Below are positions 21,277 to 31,198 of a DNA stretch of 64,000 nucleotides, in pieces. The stretch's first letter is position 1, and each line of letters starts with the position of its first letter. A program made the translations under genes and the position numbers. Source of the stretch: Triglochin maritima (Eukaryota > Streptophyta > Magnoliopsida > Alismatales > Juncaginaceae); assembly GCA_963682175.1 (NCBI GenBank), contig OY821788.1, positions 17,192,001-17,256,000 of the forward strand, in the 5' to 3' direction. A model generated the notes under the pieces. That model saw nothing but the letters and a program-made list of their open reading frames with translations, ran no database searches and had not been told where the DNA came from.

Positions 21277-23524
21277 ACTACGGTGTTAAACATCGATTCA
21301 CATCACCTTGTTGGAGGTAAAGTTTTTCCACACCCAGTGCATTGGACGAAAGGAACACGTATCATCCTGGTTTTCTGTAACTTGTCACTGACGTAGAGTA
21401 CGGTACACTTGGTACCTGCTACTTATTTAAAGATGGAAAGGTGAGTTTAGGAATACCCTCTCATGCACACTTTATCTTTGTAGTACGACTTTAATCTCTA
21501 TAAGTAGCAAGATTTTGGTCAATCAATTCGAATGTTGTCTGTAAGCCATTTGAAAAAAAGGTACTTCGAATCACATCTATGGTTAAACTCTTTATATATA
21601 ACTAGCATTACACTAATGCATTCAATGGAATTTTTGTAGATTTGGCATATAAAAAGAATTCAATAAATATTTTTAACAATAGTTAATTCCTTGTTTATGA
21701 TGAAAAGAGGCAGATACATTTCGCAATAAGTTTAAAGGAAAACATATTTCATTGAAAATTCAGAAGTCCTCATCACTGCTTATTTCTATAATAACCATTG
21801 CTGAGGTGGTTAATTTTATATGTTTTTCCTGAGTAGGGCCACAATCTGTAGGGTTGTCTCTTCGTGCATTTCATTTTTTCTATGTAGGTACCTCTACGAC
21901 CTTGTAGATATTTTTCGCTTTAGACAAAATGAACAAAGAGAAATTAATTGTGTTGAGAGGACAGAAGAAACATATAAGTTCTTTTTATAACGTTTGCTGG
22001 TGATGTACTCTGTAACTATCTTAAAGGCATACAACTTATAATAAAGAGTAATCGAGAAAGTACTTGGGTGGCTGTCAAAATTAATGGTCCCTAAATTATT
22101 AAAATTTTGATTGGTAGATGTAGTTCATGAAACCGTTGTACCTTTTTTTAACTAAATTTCTTTCGTTTGAAGGAGCTATAATTTTTTACATGCTACTTCC
22201 GTATAATAAATGTTGTAGAATTTTTTAATAGGGTATTACTCTAGCATTAACTAATTAATTTGGAGTATCTACTTTTTGCACTACAATATAAAAAAAAATT
22301 GCGATTAGAAACTTTGATATTTTTGGAAGATAAGAATGAGAAATCATCACTTAAACTTAGTTATATAATGATATCTCAATGTTTCCATTTAGGTTAACTT
22401 AAGGTTAAACTTAGTTATATAATGATATCTTAATGATATCTCAATATTTGGAGTGAAATTTTTAATGTGATAAAGTATGATGACCAATGACTAGATGACA
22501 TTAACCATTTAGGTTAACTTATAATTTAGAAAATTACTCAATAATATGCCACAAAAAATAAACCATCTAAAAAAACATCACTCCTGCAATCCTAAAATTG
22601 AACATTCACTAACCTTTCCTAGATTAACTCTTCTTAGGTTGAACATTTTTCTTCCATTTCGACTTTGATCAAGAAGTTAATATTACATTACACGAAGAAA
22701 CTTGTAAGTGGTATTAAAAATTTGGATTGAACATTTTTCTTCCATTTCGACTTTGATCAAGAAGTTGATATTACATTACATGAAGAAACTTGTAAGTCGT
22801 GTTAAAAATTGGATTAAGATAGATTTGAAACTAAATTAATGAATAGCGAAATTTAAAATTTTGTTGAAAATATATACATATTTGGAATCACACATGCATG
22901 GCCACATTGCCTATTTGGTCTATCCATTTCTGCTACAGCTTAGTCATTGTTTGATAACACAAAGCCAACTGTTTTAAATTTACCAATTCCACTTCTATCA
23001 CTATTTACAACATTTGAAGATAAAGCTCTTAGAGTACAAATTGTACAATGAAATGGATTGCTAATTATTGCAAGAAAACACAACCACTATACCACTATGT
23101 ATGGCATGTTCGGCAATACACCGATCTTTTTAACGAAAAAACCCCAATACGAAATACATTAGTACAAAAATGAATAAAGTGAAAGCAAAATACAACTGCG
23201 AGAACCTAATAAAGCATCTAAGGAAACACAACACTATTAAGGTAACCAATAACCTACAAAAACACATTGGAAGTGGAAAATTGAAAATGATCCCACGGAA
23301 GAGGAACTTAGATAAACATGAATGAGTAGATTTAAAGTTTAATATTGAAAACCTGTCATAGGGATTATCACAATGTTGAAGAAGGAAAAGCCAATGACAA
23401 TGGCTATGGGCAACATTAAGTGATAGTGATTGATCGTTTTAATAACCACAAGTGCACTACTTCGGTGAAAACGTGATAAGTACCAGTTGAACCCCAATGA
23501 GTTGTAAGTGCTTTGTGACTACCA
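21277..23524. other. AT-rich non-coding stretch
   Basis: No gene or recognisable element. It includes two local duplications: a 54-bp-period one around 22354-22445 and an 88-bp one at 22639-22815. Confidence 0.6.
22639..22815. repeat. Direct tandem duplication, 88-bp unit
   Basis: Two nearly identical copies begin TTGAACATTTTTCTTCC at 22639 and 22727. They differ at only a few positions. Confidence 0.9.
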
Positions 23525-24745
23525 TACTCAAGTGGGGGCCGAGAAATAGAGATTGAAGGTATCTAACTTACTTGACAAATGTGACAAAAATAATAAAAAT
23601 TTAATAAAAAACGAGTCCCGTAGGAGGTGGAGAATGAATGCAAAAGTGTAGATGTGTATTCGTGTGTGTGTGTAACATTTAGTGCTCATGACATGCATAA
23701 CATGAAAATCTTATAATGCCACAATCCTAATTGTGTCTCTACAAGGTTTAAGATTTATCACAAACATTAATGGGAACCGCATCGGTTTTGCTTGTGGGCA
23801 TTCTCTGTGTATGGGAGATTGCTCGTATGAAGTTCCGCTACCATATTGGTTGTGGTGTCTCAGTTAGGTTTTCTAAAGACCCTTGGTTAGGAAGGTTGCT
23901 TATTTGTGAGGAATTTGGTGACCGGCTCAGATATGATAAGGGAGGCTATCTGTTGGACACACGAATATCATTCTTTATTCACGAGGGATGTTGGGTTCTC
24001 CTTACCCACGATCTAATGCAGCATTGCAACAAGCATATTATGGGAGAGCTGGGTCTATTGATTGAATCAGTTAAAATGCCGCAAGTGAACGACCATGTTG
24101 AAGTAGTGGCAAATACGAGTCGGTCCACAGGGAGCACGTGTGAGTTGGATTCACGATACTCAAGTGGGGGAGAAGAAGAGAGAGATGTGATCAAAATTAA
24201 ACTACAATGTGTGGGAAATCAGAAAAAACGATCAATGAAATCTAAACCCCTTAGGGGTAGAGAAAGAATGTGAATGCAAAAAATGTGTGTTCAAATGTAT
24301 TCATCAAAACATGTGACACATGAAATCCATAAAACTTAAATTCAACTTTGCCTCCACATGAAATAAGATAAAACATTATCATTAAAACATATAAGATAAT
24401 AATTGAAATGAAGCAAATATGTTCACATGCCGAATGACTCAAATCCAACTATGTCTCCACATGAATTAAGATTTATCACAATCATTAAAACATACAAGAC
24501 ATTAATTTGGATAAATCCAACATGAGCACATGCATGCACATGTCTTGTTTCCCTCCACTCCATCCTTATCCTAACCTCATCATTTCCCATAAAATAGGCC
24601 CACTAATCTAAGCATATGCTCAGTTTCAATAAAGGCCGTTATCACATCAAAGATAATAGTGAAATCCCATTAGATGGTTATGGAAATCATGTAAAGCTCA
24701 AAGGATTAAGATTAACACACACACACTACTACCTCACATGAACAA
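23525..24745. repeat. Imperfect direct repeats around a LINE remnant
   Basis: Three diverged repeats (about 23526-23769, 24150-24385, 24425-24745) share elements such as ACTCAAGTGGGGG, a GTCTCCACATGAATTAAG core, and ATTAAAACATACAAGAC. A fourth copy spans 27690-27749 plus 36773-37030, now split by an LTR. The nature of the parent repeat is unknown. Confidence 0.65.
23770..24130 (+). pseudogene. Small LINE remnant (pre-zinc-finger region)
   Basis: The frame reads FRYHIGCGVSVRFSKDPWLG, then FGDRLRYDKG and DTRISFFIHEGCWVL. These correspond to the GDG..(V/I)RFW..W post-RT region of plant LINEs. The segment parallels the LINE at 39891-41100 (ISYEVGNGENIRLFHFPW, GERLHYELG, DTKVSFFIREGEW), so both are probably one lineage. 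Confidence 0.7.
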
Positions 24746-25618
24746 ATCACCTTCTTTTCCACCCTCCAATGGGGATGGACAACTCACTACTCATTTCTAC
24801 ATTAAAGAAAGTATAAAAATAACATGAACCCATAAGGGAAAAGGAAGAAAAAAACACACTTAAGGAAGAAAAAAAACATGAAAGAAAATTACATCAAAGG
24901 AAAGACACTAAAGAAGAGAACAACATTTACTAACTTGAAATGAAAAGATTACAAAGTCCTCCTTCTTCTCTTACACTAATGAGTAGCAAAATAAAACCTA
25001 AAACTAATAGAGAAGCAAAAAGAAGAGGGAGAGGAGGGATTACAATGATATATATACTTGTACATGGTTAGGATTAATCTGGAAGTAATCGGACGGCTAT
25101 AAATCACATCTGATGGTACTGGAATGCTTTCACCTGAAGACCGGCCCACGACCAAAATCTGAAGACCAACAAAGCAACATGAACGCCAGTAGCAGATCAT
25201 GTTGCTCTGATCGTGCTCAAATTTGTCCGGCACATTAGTTCCTTTATTTGGCACGTGGGTTGAAGTGTTGGTCAACTGGCTCAAATCACTTTGATTTTAA
25301 TTGTAGAAATATTGATTTGGTTCAAGTCATGTGGCACAACATTTTGTTCTTTACCATGTGGTCCCTCCGGGTTTCACTTGGGTCCTTCCTGATTTGCGAT
25401 CCAGTCCTTGTGCATTATGAACAGGTCCAGAATCTTCCAAATCAGTCCGTACTTGTTACATTTAGGTCCTTTTTGCTCCCTACCACTACCTTATTACCTA
25501 ACTCCTGAAATACTACAAACAACAATTTGAGTAGCACAATATTGGGGTAAAATAAATGATATATAGCATGAATATGATGCATAATATGCTACTAATCATC
25601 TGTCATCTTTGCGAGCAG
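24746..25618. other. Non-coding stretch
   Basis: Purine-rich to about 25030, then mixed sequence. A TATATATA box on the minus strand near 25050 with CT-rich DNA after it could be an LTR or promoter remnant, but no boundary is visible. Confidence 0.4.
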
Positions 25619-26180
25619 AAAACGGGAACAAATGCTCATGTTATCTGGGATGTGAATTTGCTCGACGGGTATGGGTGGAGATTTATTCTAGAGTGTAGCT
25701 CACTGCAAATTGAGCGCATTGAATGTGAATACTTGACTCACACCAAGGTCATGAAGGCCTGGACGAGGATACCCTTTGCTGCCACGGTACACGAACTAAA
25801 GGCAGAGAGAAACTATAGCACCTTTTGTGGTGACCAAAGTGGTTATAAGTATGTGTGCATGGCTGTTTCACAGGTCATGAGTGTTGGCTTTTAGGCCTTA
25901 ATATATATTAATTTTGATGATTAATGAAACTAATCATAATTAATCAACATAATTAATCAAAGTAAGCAAACACGATTACATGCATTGCATACATACTTGT
26001 ATACTTACAATCATTTTAATAGGTTGATCAAGATTATCAAAGAGAAAAAATATTGGGACAAAGACATCAAGACTCAAGACTTGTAATCAATGCTTTGGAC
26101 CAAAACTTGTAATTTTTCATTTATTAAGTCTATAGAAAAATATGAAAATTTGAGCACTAAGATTTTGTCCCAGCCAAATT

Positions 26181-26649
26181 CGGTCGACCGAATTGCCTTG
26201 CACTAGGATACCATCCTAGCCAAGTTAGGTCGACCGAATGACAAATGGTCGACCAAACTGTCTTAGATTAGTTTTGGAGTTTACTATCTGGAATTGTCAA
26301 AATGGTTGACTGAATGGAAAACGATCGACGGAACAGCCTTGGATTGGTTTTTGAGTTTACTCTCTAGAATTGTCAATTACGTCGACCGAATGACATTTGG
26401 TCGACCGAATTGGCTTGGACCAGATTTAGATTTTACTCCAACAGTCACATTTGAATCTTGCCTCTTTCGGTCATCCGAATAGATAACAGTTGACCGAACT
26501 AGCCTATGTTTGAAAACAACTCTTTCCCGTCCACCTTAGAACGGTGCACCGAACTCCTTTCGATAAATCAAAATTTCTATTGGTTGAAATTGAAGTCCTA
26601 TTATGAAGCAACCAAATGGTCATCTGAATGGACTTCCGTCGACCGAACT
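26181..26649. repeat. GGTCGACC-type array in family C LTR (copy 1)
   Basis: Repeats of GGTCGACCGAA, GGTTGACTGAA, GATCGACGGAAC, GGTCATCCGAA and CGTCGACCGAAC occur throughout this 470-bp part of the LTR, upstream of its TATA box. Confidence 0.85.
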
Positions 26650-26743
26650 GATGCGGAATTCTGCCCGAGCTTCAAGCAAACTCTTGCATCTCAATGGTTG
26701 ATAACTCAACCAACTTCCCAACGACTCTATTATCTTAGAAGCC

Positions 26744-26751
26744 TATATAAG
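26744..26751 (+). promoter_or_regulatory. TATA box of family C LTR copy 1
   Basis: TATATAAG downstream of the motif array and upstream of the transcribed part of the LTR. Confidence 0.5.
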
Positions 26752-27265
26752 CCTCATTCAAGAGACACAAACAACAACTCTACACTCTCAATTCATCCAT
26801 ACTCTTTGTGCTCTCATTGCGCAAACCTTCAAAGCTCCAAATACACTCAAAGCTTCATTTTCACCACTTGCATGTCCATTCCATATCAATATCCAAGTCT
26901 GCTGAAGTATAGAGTGTTAGATTATGATTCAACTTCCATATAAAAGAATCACCAAGTTGTAAAGCTTCAAGGATGCTCCCTCTTGGATTGTGAGAGGAGA
27001 CAAGAGCGAGGCGAGGTTGTTCGCGAGGCTCGGTGGTTGTAGAAGGTGTTGATCTTGATCTGGAACGGAGATCGATTAGTGGAACTGTAAGCGAGGCTCG
27101 GACGATCGAACGAGGCTTGTGAGGAGGCCTACGACCAGGTGCGGTGGCGAACCTCTCTAAACTTCGTGGTCAAATTTTGTGGTTTGCATGTTTATTCCCT
27201 TAATCCTTTAGTTAATATTTTAATTCCACATTTAGTTTTAGAGGGTCATAGATCCTAACAATGAG

Positions 27266-27749
27266 GGTAAGTGGACCACGTGTGAGTAAGGCTACTGAAG
27301 CTCTAGAATTTTCTTTCTTTAAGAGTGTTTAGACTTAGCGAGAATACTCATAGAATGTTGCCTCAATTTTAGCTTGATGTACTAGTGGACCAAGTGCTCG
27401 ATAAATGCTTTGTATAAGGCCGTAGAGTGGTAATCGGACGGGGATCTAGGGGTACTACTGTACAGTCGGCACTTGTTTGCACTAGGTTGACGTTGCCTTG
27501 TTTTCTTCTTGTTTCTTTGATTTGTTGGCTATATAGTTAGCTTGTTTTTCTCTTGTTGTATGTTTATATTACAAAGCATGTATTACTTCACCAAAAGTCA
27601 ATAAAATTATAGAGGGCAACCTCCCTTTTCTCGTGCAAAAAACCCCAAAGAGAACCACATGATTACATTTTTAATGACATAAAGAACATGGAATCCATAA
27701 TGACCACAACCCCAACTATGTCTCCACGTGAATTAAGATTTGACATTAT
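27266..27749. other. Non-coding stretch between two family C LTRs
   Basis: Presumed intron and intergenic DNA of the unrecognised gene, ending in the dispersed repeat (27690-27749). Nothing else is recognised. Confidence 0.45.
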
Positions 27750-28127
27750 TGTTGGCTTTTAGGCCTAATCCATCTTTTGATTATTTAATCAACCTAATCT
27801 TAAACACAATCCAAAGTAGAGTAGCATACATTATGCATAACATATATATTGTCTTGTGCTAACTTATACAAGTGATCAAGACTCAAGGAAGAAAGCAATT
27901 CAAGTCAAGACATGTCATCAAGCTTATTGAAGACATATAATTGTGTATTTCTTTTGAGTCTTTGGGACTTTGTGTATTTGAGCATAGAGAGTAAATATCT
28001 ACTCACACACACACTAGGTTCATTATAGAAGTCACACACAAAATCTCAGATCATTTGGACTTCAATAGGTCACCCAAACATAGACCGGAAATCACTAAAC
28101 CTAAACCTTTCACTGCCTGTACTAAAT

Positions 28128-28604
28128 CGGTCGACCGAACGTTCTCCGTTCGACCAAATGATCAGTTAGCCAATAGTGATTTACCCAGCTCAACCGGTCG
28201 ACCATTTTGACCTTTTCAGTCGACCGTCTACACGTGTTATTTGATTGTTAGACTTGTCGTCTAATACAACGGTCAGATTTCCCAAAACCCCAAAATACTT
28301 TGGCCACCGGTCAACCGTCTCTTATACCTCCGTTGACAGATCGTAGATTTCTCTTAAAGCCCAAACTGCCTGGAAGTTTCCGGTCGATCGTTCCCAGGAC
28401 CTCGATCGACCAAACTTATTTTTACTCTTGCCAAAACTCCCTAAACGGTCGACCATCCCACATTTTAGTTCATCCGTTTACTTAAGTTGTAGCCTTATTC
28501 GTTCGACCGTCCTTTGTTCGGTCGACCGTTTGTTCCTGGCACCTTCTGGACTTTTGTTCTGGACTGCCTCCGGTCGACTGTTACACCCAATGCGGTCGAC
28601 CGAA
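28128..28604. repeat. GGTCGACC-type array in family C LTR (copy 2)
   Basis: GGTCGACCGAAC, GGTCGACCATT, GGTCGATCG, GGTCGACCGTT and GGTCGACTG variants are scattered through this segment, at the position corresponding to the array in copy 1. Confidence 0.85.
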
Positions 28605-28850
28605 CTTTTCCCGACCAATGCCTTGTGGTGTTCTATTTTGTGCTTCTTACTCAAACATCACCCACTTATATCACAACGACTTTAACACCTTTGGATCTTA
28701 TAAATAGATGTTACCAAAACACAATTCAACAATTCTTACACTTCAAATTGTCATACACGTCTAAGAGAAAGCTCCCAACCTTCATTCATCAAATCCTACT
28801 CTCCAAGACAAACTTTCCCCACTTTAGATCAATTCTACTCATAGTCTAAG

Positions 28851-29218
28851 TATTGGATTAATCTAAGGATTAAGATGATGTTTGCCCAAAGCACTGACAC
28901 GTGGCGCACTCTCATTGGTTGTGCATTAGGGTTTTGGGTGGGGCCATCTATATAAGGAGGGGAGCCTCCCATTGGATGGACTAATTCTTGTGTGCAAACC
29001 CTAGCCGCCACCTCTCCCTCTCTCTCCCATTCGTCCCTCCACATCCACCAAGCTAATCCGTAGACTCTTGGGTTGTGAACACGTGCTTCTTCTCCAAGAG
29101 AGTAGGAGACCGACCGGTGAGAAGGATTCCATAAGGTGACCACCGATCTTCCTTCCGCTGCCATAGGTTCTCTCCAAGAAAGGTACTCCTGAACCTGTAG
29201 AATCGTTATTTGCTTACA
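28851..29218 (+). mobile_element. 5' LTR of the copia element
   Basis: A 368-bp LTR matching 35986-36372, which is 19 bp longer mainly because of an internal duplication of a CCAAACCCTAG-like stretch. TATATAAGG lies at 28950-28958. Confidence 0.95.
28950..28958 (+). promoter_or_regulatory. TATA box of copia 5' LTR
   Basis: TATATAAGG, present at the equivalent place in the 3' LTR (36087-36095). Confidence 0.7.
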
Positions 29219-29219
29219 T

Positions 29220-29232
29220 TGGTACCAGAGCC
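29220..29232 (+). promoter_or_regulatory. Primer binding site of the copia element
   Basis: TGGTACCAGAGCC one base after the LTR. It differs by one base over most of its length from the copia consensus TGGTATCAGAGC, complementary to the 3' end of initiator tRNA-Met. Confidence 0.85.
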
Positions 29233-31198
29233 ATCTCGGTTACCTTCGAATCCTCACCATGCTTGACGAATTTTTGTTTCATGATAATCTGATTTGAGAT
29301 AAAAACAAAATATTCGGTGGTTATGTTTTTGGAGAAAGAAAGAAAACAGAAAATCAGCATTGCTTATTTACATGATGCGCATGTTATATATGTTGATTGT
29401 TCATGATTTTTTTTCTTTCAAATTCGTTTTAATATTCTGGAAATGAAAACTCAGAGGGTTTTGATCTTTAAATGAAATAATATGATCATTCATTTAGAGA
29501 TATAAGTGGTGCATATGTGCATGGTTTAAGATGGATTTTTCCTGATTTGATTTCGAGCCAATATGATATGTTGCTCTCCTATCATTGCACATACATAGAT
29601 GTGACCAGAATTCAGTTTTTTCTGTGCTGTTACCTCTATTCTTTGTGCATGTATTAAATAAAATCAGAAGTTATTTTCCATGTTGATTCTTCTAAATCAT
29701 GCACATGTATACATGAAATAAGATGTCTATTTTTCCTGATTTTTACGAATTAGGGTTAGATATTATTTATTCTAATCTTTGATCATGTATACATGAATAT
29801 TGAGTTACCATATTGTATATTTCGTTTTTTTGGAATGAGAGCATTCATTTCATTTGAAATATTTCCTTTATGATTGAATGCACATATATGTTAATCTCAT
29901 TAAGGATATTTCGGATTTCTTTTGGAATAATTGCATGCATTTCATTTGAAATATTTCCTTTATGATTGAATGAACATATATGTTAATCTCATTAAGGATA
30001 TTTCGGATTTCTTTTGGGATGATTGCATGCATTTCATTTGAAATATTTCCTTTTCATCAAATGTGCATATATGTGATTCCATCCACCAAAGAATTTCGAA
30101 TTTTTCTTTGCATTACAAGAAACATAATTATTGTTGATTGCATGCTTATATTGATTATGGAAAGATTGGCTAATTCTGAAATTTTTGGAAAGATATTATG
30201 GGTTGGAATTTTATTGCCTTAAAAATATGTTTGGATGCTTTCCTTTGATGCAAAAAATATGTGTTGTTCTCCACCATATAATTTCGAATTTTTTCTTTCC
30301 ATTAGAAGTAGCATAATTATTATTGATTGCATGATTATATTGATTATGGAAAGAAGAAAAAAAATTCTGTTTTGAGAATGATTATTGTGGGGATTGGTTG
30401 TCATTACCTAACATGTTTTTTTGCCTATTTTCGTGCCCCATTCATGCATTGTTTCCTTATGCATTACTTCCTTATTGTTTGAATGAGGTGCACACTTTAT
30501 GGTATTGTTTCATACGTCGGATTGTGCTAACGTATGGAAAGATTGTGGCTATGTGGAATGAATGATTCCTGATTTTATTTACTGCCTTATTGAGAGATGA
30601 GCGTAATTTCATTCATTTATTTCCATTTGCAATAGTTATCGCAATGGACTGTAATATTTATGGACTGTAATAATTATGGACTGTGGACTGTTTATTGCCC
30701 TGAGGAGACGAGGGGCTCCTTTATTTTTATTATTGCGATATTATTGCTATAAGACTCATGCAGGTTCCCGTCGACGAGGCTAAATCCCTAATGGGGATCA
30801 TTAGCTCGATATGGAAGTAATGTAGTAATCATATCTGTGTGATGTTAATTGTTTTTTGAAAACCGTTTTTTGGGAACTCGCATGCCTAGTGGGAGTTGCA
30901 AGGTTGAAGTGTTTTGTGTAAACCACCTTGCAACCGGCGGCAAAAAATTGTTATTTGCTGATTTACCATGATTTAAAATGTTTTTTTGGGTCATTAAATC
31001 GTGATGGAGCTCAATATCTAGATTAGTAAAATGGCTTTATTAACTATTGCATGAGGATTTGATCGAATGCTTTATGTTTTCTTTTGGTCTGAATGCTATA
31101 GCTATTAAGTCAGTTTATTCTTTATGATTATTGTAGCTCGTTATATTTTATGCTAGAACTCATGTATCGCTATGTATTTTGATTGTCCTAGATTCTTT
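29233..31198 (+). other. Long copia leader with tandem repeats
   Basis: Almost 2 kb of AT-rich leader without a gene. It contains a 92-bp direct repeat (2.2 copies, starts near 29846, 29938 and 30030), a repeat pair 188 bp apart (30092 and 30280), and a 16-bp repeat of ATGGACTGTAAT type (30644-30690). Confidence 0.7.
29846..30050 (+). repeat. 92-bp tandem repeat in copia leader
   Basis: The marker CATTTCATTTGAAAT recurs at 29846, 29938 and 30030, and the bases between are nearly identical in the two complete units. Confidence 0.9.

Larger units (their letters stand above)
25882..27260 (+). mobile_element. Solo LTR, family C (copy 1)
   Basis: A 1379-bp LTR from TGTTGGCTTTTAGGCC to GATCCTAACA with an exact TSD ATGAG (25877-25881 and 27261-27265). 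It has a TATATAAG box at 26744 and a leader region with TTGTGAGAGG and CGAGG motifs shared with copy 2. It contains a GGTCGACC array (26181-26649). The TGTTGG start suggests copia, but no internal region is attached. Confidence 0.93.
25619..27265 (+). pseudogene. Exon-like fragment of an unrecognised gene, split by a solo LTR
   Basis: After a TTTGCGAGCAG acceptor an open segment of about 260 bp reads NGTNAHVIWDVNLLDGYGWR, then ERIECEYLTHTKVMKAW and ATVHELKAERNYSTF. Removing the solo LTR at 25882-27260 joins CATGAG to a strong GGTAAGTGG donor at 27266. The codon pattern and splice sites look like a true exon, but I do not recognise the family and cannot see neighbouring exons. The gene is interrupted and presumably dead. 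Confidence 0.5.
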
